A DNA stretch of 64,000 nt. Source: Pseudomonas sp. GOM7. GTDB lineage: Bacteria > Pseudomonadota > Gammaproteobacteria > Pseudomonadales > Pseudomonadaceae. Below the pieces are notes generated by a model. The model had not been told where the DNA came from, did not search any database, and was given only the letters and a program-made list of their open reading frames with translations. Positions 47,354 to 56,843 of this stretch are shown in pieces. Numbering within the stretch: the stretch's first letter is position 1; every line of letters begins with the position of its first letter. Both the position numbers and the translations under genes were made by a program. The stretch covers positions 372,001 through 436,000 of the forward strand of contig NZ_CP113519.1 in assembly GCF_026723825.1 (NCBI RefSeq), written 5' to 3'.

Positions 47354-47412
47354 GTAGCCCGGATGCAATCCGGGGACTCGGTATCGCCTCCCCCGGATTT
47401 CATCCGGGCTAC
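47354..47412. terminator. Nested hairpin between convergent DmpA and EamA genes
   Basis: Outer arms GTAGCCCGGATG and CATCCGGGCTAC pair perfectly over 12 bp. Inner arms AATCCGGGG (47367-47375) and CCCCGGATT (47391-47399) add 9 more. The whole element is a strong REP-like structure that can stop transcription from both sides. Confidence 0.65.
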
Positions 47413-47428
47413 ATGGGGCAGGCTCCGC

Positions 47429-48358
47429 TCAGGCGGCCTTGCGCTTGGCCGCCGACAGCCGCGAGACGCCCAGTAGCACCAGGGCCAGGCCGGCAATCTG
47501 GTACAGGCTGATGGCCTCACCGAGCAGCAGCCAGGCGGCGAACAGGGTCAGCACCGGGCCGAGGTTGCCGAACAGGGCAGCATGGCTGGCGCCCATGCGC
47601 TGCACGGCCAGGGCCAGCCAGTAGATCGGCAATACCGTCGACAGCACCGCCATCAGTGCGCCGTACCACCATACTTCATTTGGCAGGCTCGCCAGTTGCG
47701 CAGGGTCGCGGGTCGCGCCGTAGTGGATCAGCACCATGATCGCCGAAGCCCCGCCGGCCAGCCCGGCCAGGCGCATCGAGCCGACCCGGCGGATCACCAC
47801 GCCGGTGCCCAGGTAGTACAGGGCATAGGTCACCGCACTGGCAAACACCCAGGCGGCGCCCAGCAGGATCTGCTCGCTGTCGCCCTCGACGCGGATGTCA
47901 TGCATCAGGGCGATGCCCAGGCCCAGGTAGCACAAGCCCATGGCCAGGAAAGTGCGCGGGCCTGGCCGCTCGCCCTGCGTCAGCATCTGCAACAGCAGCA
48001 CCAGGGTTGGGTAGGTGAACAGGATCAGCCGTTCCAGCCCGGCGCTGATGTACTGCAGGCCCTGGAAGTCGAACAGGCTCGACAGGTAGTAACCGAACAT
48101 CCCCAGCAGCAGGACGTGCGCCCAGTCTTTCGGCGTGAGCCGGGTCTGCCCGGTGCCCCGGCTCAGCCACAGCAGCCAGAGGAACAACGGCAAGGCCAGG
48201 GCCATGCGCAGACTCAGCACGGTGACGGCATCCACCGGCGCGGCGGCATAGGTGAGTTTGACGAAGATGGCTTTCAGGCTGAAGCCGGTGGCCGAGAGCA
48301 CGGCGAACAGCACGCCGTTGTCGAGGCTGCGGCGGTACGAGGCGGTCAGAGCATTCAT
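47429..48358 (-). CDS. EamA/DMT family transporter
   Basis: A 309-residue inner membrane protein with about ten hydrophobic segments arranged as two EamA repeats (residues about 15-145 and 160-300). Segments such as LFDFQGLQYISAGLERLILFTYPTLVLLLQ and FGNLGPVLTLFAAWLLLGEAISLYQIAGLALVLLG mark the family, which exports amino acids and metabolites. Start ATG 48358 begins MNALTASYRRSLDNG; no strong ribosome binding site is seen. It is divergent from the LysR gene, which may control it. Confidence 0.85.
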   Translation of the reverse strand: MNALTASYRRSLDNGVLFAVLSATGFSLKAIFVKLTYAAAPVDAVTVLSLRMALALPLFLWLLWLSRGTGQTRLTPKDWAHVLLLGMFGYYLSSLFDFQGLQYISAGLERLILFTYPTLVLLLQMLTQGERPGPRTFLAMGLCYLGLGIALMHDIRVEGDSEQILLGAAWVFASAVTYALYYLGTGVVIRRVGSMRLAGLAGGASAIMVLIHYGATRDPAQLASLPNEVWWYGALMAVLSTVLPIYWLALAVQRMGASHAALFGNLGPVLTLFAAWLLLGEAISLYQIAGLALVLLGVSRLSAAKRKAA

Positions 48359-48460
48359 GGCAAGGCTGCGGCAGGAGAGTGATTCGTTATTCTGAATGGA
48401 ATGCCAAGCGGCTAGAATCGCAATTTCACGAACATGGCTTTCTGTTTTGGAGAACGCTCG

Positions 48461-49378
48461 ATGCACTTCGACCTGCCCGATCTGCGCCTGATCGTCGCCA
48501 TTGCCGCGAGTGGCAGCCTGAGCAAGGCGGCGGCCACCTTTCCCGTCGCGGTATCGGCGGCGAGCACGCGGCTGAGGGCGTTCGAGGAGCGCTGCGGCCT
48601 GACCCTGTTCGTGCGCAGCAGCGATGGCATGAGCCTGACGCCGGCCGGGCGCCTGGTACTGGATGCCTGCCAGGGCGTACTGAAGGAGGCCCACCAGCTC
48701 AGCGACACCCTGCAGGAACTCAAGGGCGAGCGGCGCATCACCTTGCGCCTGGCCGCTTCCACCGTGGCCAACAGCACCTTCCTGCCAGCGGCGCTCGGCC
48801 CGTTTCTGGCCGACTACCCGGAAGTGGATCTGCAACTGGCCGAGCAGGGCAGCAAGGCCGTGCTGAGATCGGTGAGGGAGGGCAGCATCGACATCGGTGT
48901 ATACGACGGCAACCTGCCCACCGATGACCTGCTGTCGCTGCCGTTTCGCAACGACCGTCTGGTGCTGCTGGTGCCCCGTGGTCATGCGCTGATCGAGCAG
49001 CGTCCGGCGTTGTTGCGCAGCGCGCTGAATTTCCCCTTCGTCTGCCTGCCAGCCGAGCGCGCGATGCAGCGCTTCATCGAATACATGGCGGTGCGCAACG
49101 CGATGCCGCTCAGGGTGCGGGTGCGCGCGCCGAGCTTCGATGCCATCGCCCAACTGGTGGCGCAGGGTGTCGGCGTGGCCATGCTGCCCGAAGCGGCCGC
49201 CACCCGCCTTGCTCAGGAGCTGCCGGTGAAGGTGGTGATGCTGGAGGATATCTGGGCCACCCGTGAACTGCGCCTGTGCGTGCGCAGTTGGGAGGGATTG
49301 TCGTCCCATGCGCGACAGTTGCTCAGCTACCTCACCCGCGACAGTGCCGCCGGTGAGGTAACGGGCGAGAGGGCCTGA
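48461..49378 (+). CDS. LysR family transcriptional regulator
   Basis: A 305-residue LTTR. The winged HTH is LPDLRLIVAIAASGSLSKAAATFPVAVSAASTRLRAFEERCGLTLFVRSSDGMSLTPAG (about 5-63), followed by the effector domain with GSIDIGVYDGNLPTDDLLSLPF and a final block with SWEGLSSHARQLLSYL. ATG 48461 has GGAGAACGCTCG upstream; the earlier ATG 48434 is less likely. The HTH sequence VSAASTRLRAFEE differs a little from the common pattern. Divergent from the EamA exporter, its probable target; it ends next to the convergent oxidoreductase gene. Confidence 0.87.
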   Translation: MHFDLPDLRLIVAIAASGSLSKAAATFPVAVSAASTRLRAFEERCGLTLFVRSSDGMSLTPAGRLVLDACQGVLKEAHQLSDTLQELKGERRITLRLAASTVANSTFLPAALGPFLADYPEVDLQLAEQGSKAVLRSVREGSIDIGVYDGNLPTDDLLSLPFRNDRLVLLVPRGHALIEQRPALLRSALNFPFVCLPAERAMQRFIEYMAVRNAMPLRVRVRAPSFDAIAQLVAQGVGVAMLPEAAATRLAQELPVKVVMLEDIWATRELRLCVRSWEGLSSHARQLLSYLTRDSAAGEVTGERA

Positions 49379-49379
49379 G

Positions 49380-50360
49380 TCAGCGAACCTGTACCACCAC
49401 CTTGCCCACCGCCTTGCGCTGGCCGAGGGCATCGATGGCTTCGCCCGCGCGGGCCAGGGGGAAGGTCTGCGAGACCAGCGGCTTGAGCTTGCCTTCGGCA
49501 TGCCAGGCAAACAGTTGCTGGAAATTCGCGGCATTGTCCTGCGGCTGACGCTGGGCGAAGGAACCCCAGAACACGCCGACCAGGGAGGCGCCCTTGAGCA
49601 ATGGCAGGTTGGCCGGCAGTGCCGGGATGCCACCGCCGGCGGCGAAGCCCACCACCAGGAAGCGGCCATTCCAGCCGATGCAGCGGAAGGCTTCCTCGAA
49701 CAGCGGGCCGCCTACCGGATCGTAGATCACGTCCACGCCCTGGCCGCCGGTCAGTCGTTTCACCTCGTCCTTGAGGCTTTGCTCGCTGTAGTTGATCAAC
49801 TCGTCGGCGCCGGCCTGGCGTGCGACTTCCAGTTTCTCCGCCGTGCTCGCGGCGGCGATCACCTTGGCGCCCATGGCCTTGCCGATCTCCACTGCCGCGA
49901 GGCCGACGCCGCCGGAGGCACCGAGCACCAGCAGGGTTTCGCCGGCCTGAAGGTTGGCGCGCTGCCTGAGCGCATGCATGGACGTGCCGTAGGTCATGCC
50001 GAAGGCCGCTGCGGTGTTCAGCTCCATGCTCCTGGGTACCGGCAGCACGTTATAGGACGGCACGGCCACTTCCTCGGCGAAACCGCCCCAGCCGGTCAGG
50101 GCCATCACCCGGTCACCGGCGCGCAGATGGCTGACCTTTTCGCCGACGGCCTTGACCACGCCGGCTACCTCGCCACCCGGGGCGAAGGGGAAGGGGGGCT
50201 TGAACTGGTACTTGCCTTCGATGATCAGCGTATCGGGAAAATTGACCCCGGCAGCCTGCACCTCGATCAGCACCTCGTTCTTCTTGGGTTCGGGGCTGGC
50301 GACCTCTTCCAGAGCCAGGGTGTCGGCGGGGCCGAAGGCTTTGCACAGCAGGGCTTTCAT
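49380..50360 (-). CDS. NADPH:quinone oxidoreductase-like zinc-free MDR enzyme
   Basis: A 326-residue medium-chain reductase. The N-terminal GroES-like domain carries EVQAAGVNFPDTLIIEGKYQFKPPFPFAPGGEVAGVV, and the nucleotide fold begins LLVLGASGGVGLAAVEIGKAMGAKVIAAAS (about 141-170). The catalytic zinc cysteines and structural zinc cysteines of alcohol dehydrogenases are missing, so it belongs to the quinone/enoyl reductase branch. It matches in order and context PA5234, annotated only as a probable oxidoreductase (recalled). GAGGAAAGCGCG precedes ATG 50360. Substrate unknown. Confidence 0.87.
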   Translation of the reverse strand: MKALLCKAFGPADTLALEEVASPEPKKNEVLIEVQAAGVNFPDTLIIEGKYQFKPPFPFAPGGEVAGVVKAVGEKVSHLRAGDRVMALTGWGGFAEEVAVPSYNVLPVPRSMELNTAAAFGMTYGTSMHALRQRANLQAGETLLVLGASGGVGLAAVEIGKAMGAKVIAAASTAEKLEVARQAGADELINYSEQSLKDEVKRLTGGQGVDVIYDPVGGPLFEEAFRCIGWNGRFLVVGFAAGGGIPALPANLPLLKGASLVGVFWGSFAQRQPQDNAANFQQLFAWHAEGKLKPLVSQTFPLARAGEAIDALGQRKAVGKVVVQVR

Positions 50361-50516
50361 CGCGCTTTCCTCGCGTTCGTGATTGCCTTGCAGTGTAGAA
50401 AACGAGCGCCACGGGTCAACGAGCATGCCGCTGCCTGATGACCCGGCATAAGCATCGGGCTTGGGTGCTGGCGCGTGGATGGCTATGCTAGGCACATCCC
50501 CGATGGAGTGCCTGCC

Positions 50517-50921
50517 GTGAAACTGTTGACCGCCCTGTTGCTGAGCCTGTCGATCTGCCTGCCTGCGCTGGCGTCTTCGGAGAAGAAGGAAGAGGCGCCG
50601 ACGACGCTCTACTACAACCTGTTCCCGGCACTGATCGGCAATCTGGCTGATCCGGGGGCGCGCTTGAAGTTCTTCAAGGCCGATGTGTCCCTGCGCGTCA
50701 CTGGCACCGAGGCCGAGGAGAAGATCAAGCATCACGAGCCGCTGATCCGCCATCAACTGGTGCTGTTGTTTTCGGCCCAGACCAGCGAAGCGATCAACGC
50801 CCCCGATGGCCGCGAAACCCTGCGTCAGGAGGCACTGAAGAAGGTGCAGGACGCGCTCAACGGTGAAGAGGGCAAGCCCATCGTCGAAGACCTGTTGTTC
50901 AACAACCTCATCATTCAATAG
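50517..50921 (+). CDS. FliL-like periplasmic/membrane protein
   Basis: A 134-residue protein with signal peptide MKLLTALLLSLSICLPALA (about 1-19) and a FliL-like body (TTLYYNLFPALIGNLADPGARLKFFKADVSLRVTGTEAEEKIKHHEPLIRHQLVLLFSAQT). FliL family proteins associate with the flagellar stator, but this copy is not next to flagellar genes, so a distinct role is likely. The start is a GTG with GGAGTGCCTGCC before it. It lies divergent from the oxidoreductase gene. Confidence 0.72.
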   Translation: MKLLTALLLSLSICLPALASSEKKEEAPTTLYYNLFPALIGNLADPGARLKFFKADVSLRVTGTEAEEKIKHHEPLIRHQLVLLFSAQTSEAINAPDGRETLRQEALKKVQDALNGEEGKPIVEDLLFNNLIIQ

Positions 50922-50980
50922 CGGCAAGCCACAAGCCACAAGCTGCAAGAGGGTGCTCGCTTCTACTTGTGGCTTGCCGC
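50921..50980 (+). repeat. CAAGC-type hairpin repeat after the FliL-like gene
   Basis: GCGGCAAGCCACAAG (50921-50935) and CTTGTGGCTTGCCGC (50966-50980) pair perfectly over 15 bases, the first overlapping the stop codon. It shares a 15-base exact string (50935-50949) with the repeat after rho at 14142-14156. It probably acts as a terminator for this gene and for the opposite permease gene. Confidence 0.65.
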
Positions 50981-50999
50981 TTGCAGCTTGCCGCTGCTT

Positions 51000-52124
51000 C
51001 TATGCCATCTGCGCCAGGGTCTTGCGAAAGCGCCTCAGGGCCGCGAGGAAGAACAGCGTGCCGATCATCGCGATGGCCAGCAGTTGCGGCCAGACGATGG
51101 CCAGCCCCGCACCGCGATAGAGGATGGCCTGGGCCAGATCGACGAAGTGGGTGGTCGGTGCGGCGAGCATGATCCGTTGCACCAGCTCGGGCATGCTTTC
51201 ACGCGGCGTGGTGCCGCCGGAGAGGATTTCCAGTGGCAGCAGCACCAGGATGATCAACAATCCCAGTTGCGGCATCGAGCGCGCCACGGTGCCGAAGAAG
51301 ATGCCCATGGAGGTGGTGGCGAACAGGTGCAGCGTCGCCCCCAGCAGGAACAAGGCGATGGAACCCTCTATCGGCACCTGCAACCAGCCCTGCACTACCA
51401 GCAGCAGCGACAGCGCCGCGGCCGTCAGCACCACCAGGCCCATCGACCAGACCTTGGCCAGCATGATTTCCAGCGGCGTCACCGGCATCACCAGCAGGTG
51501 TTCGACCGTGCCGTGCTCGCGCTCGCGGATCAATGCCGCGCCGGTGAGGATGATCGACAGCATGGTGATCTGGTTGATCACCTCCATCACCGAGCCGAAC
51601 CAGGCGCGCGTCAGGTTGGGGTTGAAGGCCACGCGCATGGCCAGTTCGGCCTGCTGCGGAAGGCTGGCGCGGTAGTGGCGGACGAATTCGGCGATCTCCT
51701 CGCTGGCGATGCTCTGGATGTAGCCGGCGCCTGTAAAGGCCATGCTCACCTGGGTGGCATCGACGTTCAGTTGCACCGCCGGCGAGCGTCCGGCCAGCAG
51801 GTCACGCTGGAAGTTCGGCGGGATGTTCAGAGTGAAGGTGTAGCGCCCGGCGTCCATGCCGCGATCCATTTCGCTCAGGTCGATAAGGGCAGGCGGGCGG
51901 AAGAAGGGTGGCTGGAAGGCCTGCACCAGACGCCCGGAGAGCGGCGAGCGGTCTTCGTCCACCACCGCGATCGAAGCATTGTGCAGGCTTTCCGGCATGC
52001 TGGTGGCCGAGGAATAGACGCCCATGCTGAAGGCCCAGATGATCAGGAGCAGCAGCGCATAGTCATGCTGCAGGCTGCGAAACTCCTTGACGCCCAAGTG
52101 AAGGATGTTGGCTAGCTGACGCAT
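51000..52124 (-). CDS. ABC-2 type permease (YhhJ-like)
   Basis: A 374-residue ABC-2 transporter permease: an N-terminal hydrophobic helix (LLLLIIWAFSMGVYSSAT, about 25-42), a long periplasmic domain (about 45-170), then five spans from about 180. Features such as NPNLTRAWFGSVMEVINQITMLSIILTGAALIREREHGTVEHLLVMPVTPLEIMLAK place it in the YhhJ/YbhR group. It is the last gene of a three-gene operon with the RbbA-like fusion and a HlyD-type protein, in the order adaptor-ATPase/permease-permease. The operon probably exports a lipid- or drug-like compound; direct evidence is lacking. Confidence 0.87.
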   Translation of the reverse strand: MRQLANILHLGVKEFRSLQHDYALLLLIIWAFSMGVYSSATSMPESLHNASIAVVDEDRSPLSGRLVQAFQPPFFRPPALIDLSEMDRGMDAGRYTFTLNIPPNFQRDLLAGRSPAVQLNVDATQVSMAFTGAGYIQSIASEEIAEFVRHYRASLPQQAELAMRVAFNPNLTRAWFGSVMEVINQITMLSIILTGAALIREREHGTVEHLLVMPVTPLEIMLAKVWSMGLVVLTAAALSLLLVVQGWLQVPIEGSIALFLLGATLHLFATTSMGIFFGTVARSMPQLGLLIILVLLPLEILSGGTTPRESMPELVQRIMLAAPTTHFVDLAQAILYRGAGLAIVWPQLLAIAMIGTLFFLAALRRFRKTLAQMA

Positions 52125-52125
52125 C

Positions 52126-54861
52126 TCAGACCTCCTGCTTCTTCAGCAGGCTGACGCACAGCGCCAGCAACAGCGGAATGGTCAGTGCCAGCGGGATGAA
52201 GTAGCCATATAGCTCGCCCAGGTCGAGTGCCTTGGAGAATACGCCACGGCTGATCACTAGAAAGTGCGAGGTGGGGTAGAGCTGGCCGATCACTGCGCCG
52301 GCGCCTTCCAGCGAGGACACCGGATAGATCAGCCCGGAGAACTGGATGGCCGGCAGCAGGGTGACGATGGCGGTGCCGAACACGGCGGCGATCTGGCTGC
52401 GGGTGAAGGTGGACATCAACAGCCCCAGCGCCGTGGCACAGCCAATGTACAGTGCGCCGCCGAGCAACAGGGTCAGCGGGCTGCCCTTGAGCGGTACGTG
52501 GAACACCGTGATTGCCAGGAGCACCAACAGGACGAAGTTGAGCAGGCCCAGGCCGACATAGGGCAACTGCTTGCCGATCAGGAACTCCAGGCGTGTCACC
52601 GGGGTGACGTAGAGGTTGATGATCGAGCCCAGCTCCTTCTCGCGCACCACGCCGAGGGCGGTGAGCATGGCTGGAATCAGCATCAGCAGCATGGGGATCA
52701 CCGCCGGCACCATGGCCTTGAGGCTTTCCACGTCCGGGTTGTAGCGGTAGCGCAGCTCGAGCCTGGCCGGGCTGGCGGCAGCCGTTTGCGGTGAGCGCCG
52801 CGCCAGTTCTTCCAGGTAGGCGGCATGGATGCCTTGCACGTAGCCCTTGATGGTTTCTGCGCGTGTGGGCATGGCGCCGTCGATCCAGATGCCCACTTGC
52901 GGCACGGCGCCGCGCTTGAGGTCGCGTCCGAAGTTCGGTGGCAGCTCCACCGCCAGGCTGATCTCGCCACTGCGCAGGCGCCGCTCGAGGTCGGCGTAAT
53001 TGGCCAGTGGCGGCTTCTCGATGAAGTAGCGCGAGCCGGACAGGTTGAGCACGTAGTCCTGGCTGGTGGTGGTCTGGTCGCGGTCGAGTACGGCGAAGGT
53101 CAGGTCTTCGACATCCAGGCTGATGCCGTAACCGATGATGAACAGCAGCAGGACGCTGCCGAGCAGCGCCATGCTGCCCCGGATCGGGTCGCGGCGCAGT
53201 TCCAGTGATTCGCGGCGGGCATAGCTGAACAAGCGGCGCAGGCTGAAGCGGCGCCGCAGGGCGGCGCCGGCATCTGCGGGGGGCGTACTGACCGGCGCCG
53301 TTTCGCTGGCATCAGCGGTGCTGCCTGCGGCCTCCTGAAGGTAGGCGATGAAGGTCGCCTCCAGGGTCGGCAGGCCGCGCTTGGCCATCAGGCCCTGCGG
53401 CGTATCGCTGTCGAGCACCTTGCCGGCATGCATCAACGAGATGCGGTCGCAGCGCTGCGCTTCGTTCATGAAGTGGGTGGAGATGAAGATGGTCACGCCA
53501 TCGCCGCGCGACAGATCGAGCATCAGTTGCCAGAAGCCGTCGCGCGCGATCGGGTCGACGCCCGAGGTGGGTTCGTCGAGGATGAGGATTTCCGGTTCGT
53601 GGATCACCGCCACGGCCAGCGACAGGCGCTGGCGGATGCCCAGTGGCAGGCGCTCGGGCAGCATGTCCATGACCGTGTCGAGGTCGAAACGGCGGGCCAT
53701 GGCCTCGACTCGCTCGGCGATGCGTTCGCGTGGCACGTGGAACAGTTGCGCGTGCAGCACCAGGTTCTGCTGCACCGTCAGCTCGCTGTACAGCGAGAAG
53801 GCCTGGGACATGTAGCCGACGCGCTGGCGCGTGGCCATGTCGCTGGGGTCGATGGCCTGGCCGAACAGCAGCGCCTCGCCCTCGCTGGCGGGCAGCAGGC
53901 CGGTGAGCATCTTCATGGTGGTGCTCTTGCCACAGCCGTTGGAGCCGAGGAAGCCGAAGATTTCCCCGCGCTCGATGCGGAAGTTGACCCGATCCACCGC
54001 GACGAAGTCGCCGAAGCGGCAGGTCAGCCCGCGCGCCTCGATGGCGATGTCGCCGTTGCCAGCGTTGGCGCGGGGGGGAATCTGCAACTGCTGGTGGCCC
54101 TGACGTTTCTCCTCCGGCAGCAAGGCGATGAAGGCCGTTTCCAGCTCGCTGCAGGCGGTGCGCTGCAGCAGTTCGGCCGGGCTGCCCTCGGCCAGCACGC
54201 GACCGGCGTCCATCGCCACCAGATGATCGAAGCGCGCCGCTTCCTCCATGTAGGCGGTGGCCACCAGCACGCTCATCTGTGGGCGCTGCTGGCGGATACG
54301 GCCGATCAGCTCCCAGAACTGGTTGCGCGACAGCGGATCGACGCCGGTGGTGGGCTCGTCGAGGATCAGCAGATCCGGGTCGTGGATCAGCGCGCAGCAC
54401 AGCCCGAGCTTCTGCTTCATGCCGCCGGAGAGCTTGCCCGCCGGGCGCTCACGGAAAGGCGCCAGGCCGGTGCTGCGCAGCAGGTCGTCGATGCGCGCGG
54501 CGCGTTCGGCGGCGCCCTGGCCGAACAGGCGGCCGAAGAAGTCGAGGTTCTCCACCACCGATAGCGTCGGGTAGAGGTTCTTGCCCAGGCCTTGCGGCAT
54601 GTAGGCGATCTGCGGGCAGACGGCGCGACGATGTGCGCGGCTGGCCATGTCGCCCCCGAGCACTTCGACCTGGCCGTCCTGGATCTTGCGTGCGCCGGCG
54701 ATCAGCGCCAGCAGGCTGGACTTGCCGACGCCGTCCGGGCCGATCAGGCCGACCATGCGGCGCGCCGGGATGGCCAGGTCGACGGCATCCACCGCGCGGG
54801 TGCCGCCATAGCGCAGCGACACCCCCTGCAGACGGGCGACGGGCTCGGCCGCAGCGTTCAT
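52126..54861 (-). CDS. Fused double ATPase/permease ABC protein, RbbA-like
   Basis: 911 residues, the length of E. coli RbbA. The first ATPase domain (about 8-240) has Walker [10 protein letters not shown] and signature LSGGMKQK. The second (about 275-505) has GSNGCGKST and the degenerate signature LPLGIRQR. An ABC-2 permease domain fills about 550-911, with six spans in its last half. E. coli RbbA is reported as ribosome-bound ATPase, although the membrane domain suggests transport; either or both may hold. It overlaps the HlyD-type gene by 4 bp (ATGA) and precedes the YhhJ-like permease gene by 1 bp. Confidence 0.88.
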   Translation of the reverse strand: MNAAAEPVARLQGVSLRYGGTRAVDAVDLAIPARRMVGLIGPDGVGKSSLLALIAGARKIQDGQVEVLGGDMASRAHRRAVCPQIAYMPQGLGKNLYPTLSVVENLDFFGRLFGQGAAERAARIDDLLRSTGLAPFRERPAGKLSGGMKQKLGLCCALIHDPDLLILDEPTTGVDPLSRNQFWELIGRIRQQRPQMSVLVATAYMEEAARFDHLVAMDAGRVLAEGSPAELLQRTACSELETAFIALLPEEKRQGHQQLQIPPRANAGNGDIAIEARGLTCRFGDFVAVDRVNFRIERGEIFGFLGSNGCGKSTTMKMLTGLLPASEGEALLFGQAIDPSDMATRQRVGYMSQAFSLYSELTVQQNLVLHAQLFHVPRERIAERVEAMARRFDLDTVMDMLPERLPLGIRQRLSLAVAVIHEPEILILDEPTSGVDPIARDGFWQLMLDLSRGDGVTIFISTHFMNEAQRCDRISLMHAGKVLDSDTPQGLMAKRGLPTLEATFIAYLQEAAGSTADASETAPVSTPPADAGAALRRRFSLRRLFSYARRESLELRRDPIRGSMALLGSVLLLFIIGYGISLDVEDLTFAVLDRDQTTTSQDYVLNLSGSRYFIEKPPLANYADLERRLRSGEISLAVELPPNFGRDLKRGAVPQVGIWIDGAMPTRAETIKGYVQGIHAAYLEELARRSPQTAAASPARLELRYRYNPDVESLKAMVPAVIPMLLMLIPAMLTALGVVREKELGSIINLYVTPVTRLEFLIGKQLPYVGLGLLNFVLLVLLAITVFHVPLKGSPLTLLLGGALYIGCATALGLLMSTFTRSQIAAVFGTAIVTLLPAIQFSGLIYPVSSLEGAGAVIGQLYPTSHFLVISRGVFSKALDLGELYGYFIPLALTIPLLLALCVSLLKKQEV

Positions 54862-55928
54862 TGCGGAACCTTGATCGCCAGATGTTCAGGCCAGGCCTGC
54901 TCGGGGTCGAGGCGCAGATAGGCCATGCCTGGCACGCCGGTCTTCACCTGGGCCAGGTGCTTGCGCAGCAGCTCGGGATCGATGCGTGCCTTGACGCGGA
55001 ACATCAGCTTCTCGCGTTCGTTGGCGGTTTCTACCGTCTTGGGGGTGAACTGGGCGACGCTGGCGACGAAGCTGATCTCGGCCGGAATCACGTATTGCGG
55101 CGCGGCGTCGATCACCAGCCTTGCTTCGCTGCCAAGGGCGACACGACCGGCCAGGCGTTCGGGAAGGAAGAAGGTCATGTAGACGTCGGTGAGATCCACC
55201 AGGTTGAGCACCTTGCCGCCGGCGCCAAGCACCTCGCCAGGCTGCGCGACGCGATATTGCACGCGGCCAGCACGTGGCGCGCGCAACTGGCTGTCGTCGA
55301 TATCGGCCTGTAAACGCTCGACGCTGGCGCGGGCCGCTTCCACTGCCGAGCGGGCTTCCTCGACCTGAGCCTGGGCGGCGGTTATGCCGGCACCAGCCGA
55401 TGCTACCTGGGCATTGGCCGCGGCCAAGGCGGCCTGGCTGCTCTGCAGGCGTGCCAGGTCGTCGTCCAGGGTTTGTTGGGGCAGGGCGTTGCGTTTGACC
55501 AGGGTGGCGCTGCGCGCATGGCGCTTATGCGCGGCCTCTAGCTCGGCCTGGCGCTGGCGCACCACGGCTTCGGCGCTGAGCTTTTCGCTCTCGCGCAGGG
55601 CCACCTGGGCCACGGCAGTGCGTTCGGCGTTCTCGGCCTGGCGCACCTGGGCCTGGGCCTGCTGCAACTGGGCGTCGAGCACCTGGGTGTCCATGCGCGC
55701 GACGACCTGGCCGGGCTCGACGAAGGCACCTTCGTCCACCTCGATGCTGGCGACGCGCCCGGCCAGTTTGGTGGCCACGTCCACTTCGGTGGCTTCGATG
55801 CGCCCGTTGCCGCTGACGAAACCATCCCCCAGGCCGCTGGGGCGCAGCTCTAACCAGAGCAGAGCGGCCAGGGCGGTACAGGCGAAGAGGATCAAGGCAC
55901 GGGTGACAAGGCGTTGATTGAGGGTCAT
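54858..55928 (-). CDS. HlyD family membrane fusion protein (YhiI-like)
   Basis: A 356-residue adaptor anchored by an N-terminal helix ([22 protein letters not shown], about 7-28). Next are the lipoyl-like half motif ([34 protein letters not shown]), a long coiled-coil rich in alanine and glutamine (about 85-215), the second lipoyl half ([31 protein letters not shown]) and a beta-barrel. It links the ABC pair to the periplasm. It starts the operon; ATG 55928 has AGGAAA 11 bp upstream, while a longer frame lacks support. Confidence 0.9.
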   Translation of the reverse strand: MTLNQRLVTRALILFACTALAALLWLELRPSGLGDGFVSGNGRIEATEVDVATKLAGRVASIEVDEGAFVEPGQVVARMDTQVLDAQLQQAQAQVRQAENAERTAVAQVALRESEKLSAEAVVRQRQAELEAAHKRHARSATLVKRNALPQQTLDDDLARLQSSQAALAAANAQVASAGAGITAAQAQVEEARSAVEAARASVERLQADIDDSQLRAPRAGRVQYRVAQPGEVLGAGGKVLNLVDLTDVYMTFFLPERLAGRVALGSEARLVIDAAPQYVIPAEISFVASVAQFTPKTVETANEREKLMFRVKARIDPELLRKHLAQVKTGVPGMAYLRLDPEQAWPEHLAIKVPQ

Positions 55929-56031
55929 GGCACGACGATTTCCTTTTCTGACAGCAGTCAGTATGGCCAAGGTGCACGTGGCCATCCTGATATGTGTCAA
56001 ATCGTCGCCTGTTACGGCCTGTGCGGGCGCC

Positions 56032-56481
56032 TCAGCGCATGGCGAGGACGGCCTGCCACTGCGCTTCGCTCACCGGCATCACCGATAGCCGGCTGGCCCG
56101 TTGCACCAGAGGCAGTTCATGCAATGCCGGATTGTTCTTCAGGGCTGGTAACGGCAGCACTTCGGTGAAAGCTTCGACGAACTCGACGTCCAGCGCGCTC
56201 CAGGGATTCTTTTCGGCACTGGCCTTGGCGTCGTGATAATGGCTCTGCGGATCGAGGGCGGTGGGGTCGGGGTAAACCGTGCTGGTGATCCGGCCAATGC
56301 CGGCGATGCCCGGCTGTGGGCAACTGGAGTGGTAGAAGAAGAACAGGTCGCCGGGTTGCATTGCGCGCAGGAAGTTGCGCGCCTGGTAATTGCGCACGCC
56401 ATCCCAGCGTGCCGTGCCGAGGCGTTCGAGGTCGCGGATGGATAATTCATCGGGTTCCGATTTCATCAGCCAATAAGGCAT
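56032..56481 (-). CDS. EVE domain-containing protein
   Basis: A 149-residue single-domain EVE protein (PUA-like superfamily, often a reader of modified nucleic acid bases). Family signatures: MPYWLMKSEPDELSIRDLERLG at the N-terminus, WDGVRNYQARNFLRAMQPGDLFFFYHSSC (about 26-54), PGIAGIGRITSTVYPDPTAL and HYHDAKASAEKNPWSALDVEFVEAF. ATG 56481 has AGGAGCAAAGTTC upstream. Commonly found near ygfA in gammaproteobacteria. Substrate unknown. Confidence 0.9.
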   Translation of the reverse strand: MPYWLMKSEPDELSIRDLERLGTARWDGVRNYQARNFLRAMQPGDLFFFYHSSCPQPGIAGIGRITSTVYPDPTALDPQSHYHDAKASAEKNPWSALDVEFVEAFTEVLPLPALKNNPALHELPLVQRASRLSVMPVSEAQWQAVLAMR

Positions 56482-56676
56482 GAACTTTGCTCCTAGTCGT
56501 TTGTCCCTGAGCGGACGCAATTGAGTCGAGGTCTCCGACGATCGGTGGGAGACGGAAATTGCGCAGCGCTTCGCGCTGGCGGAAAATGCGCGGCTAAACG
56601 CTTGGTAGCGTCGGATTGCACGAGTCCATAATGCAGCAGTCCACGCCTGAAATTGCCTGAAAGGGGGAGGCAATCA

Positions 56677-56808
56677 ATGAAACGCAAGCCAGATCTTCTG
56701 TGGGTTATCGTTATTTTGTTCGGCCTGGGCGTGGTTACCACGGGTTACACCCAGAGTCTCTGGGAGCGCCAGAACGACGCTCCGGTCAGCATCACGCAGC
56801 AGCCCTGA
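56677..56808 (+). CDS. 43-residue single-span membrane protein
   Basis: A short frame, MKRKPDLLWVIVILFGLGVVTTGYTQSLWERQNDAPVSITQQP broken into parts: basic start MKRKPD, one membrane helix (about 8-24, LLWVIVILFGLGVVTTG) and a polar tail ending SITQQP. A very strong site AAGGGGGAGGCAATCA precedes ATG 56677. The length is below the usual cut-off for automatic annotation. It has a positive-inside N-terminus. Location between the divergent EVE gene and the convergent ygfA supports a real gene; function unknown. Confidence 0.72.
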   Translation: MKRKPDLLWVIVILFGLGVVTTGYTQSLWERQNDAPVSITQQP

Positions 56809-56821
56809 CGGGTCTGCATGG

Positions 56822-56838
56822 GCCGCAAGGATTGCGGC
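56822..56838. terminator. Hairpin between small membrane protein and ygfA
   Basis: GCCGCAA and TTGCGGC pair perfectly over 7 bp around GGA, lying 13 bp after one stop and 5 bp from the other of the two convergent genes. No clear T-tract. Confidence 0.4.
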
Positions 56839-56843
56839 GCGCT

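Noticed and set aside
48359..49669. Extension of the EamA frame over the LysR gene
   Set aside because: It is antisense to LysR. The membrane protein is complete from ATG 48358 (309 residues).
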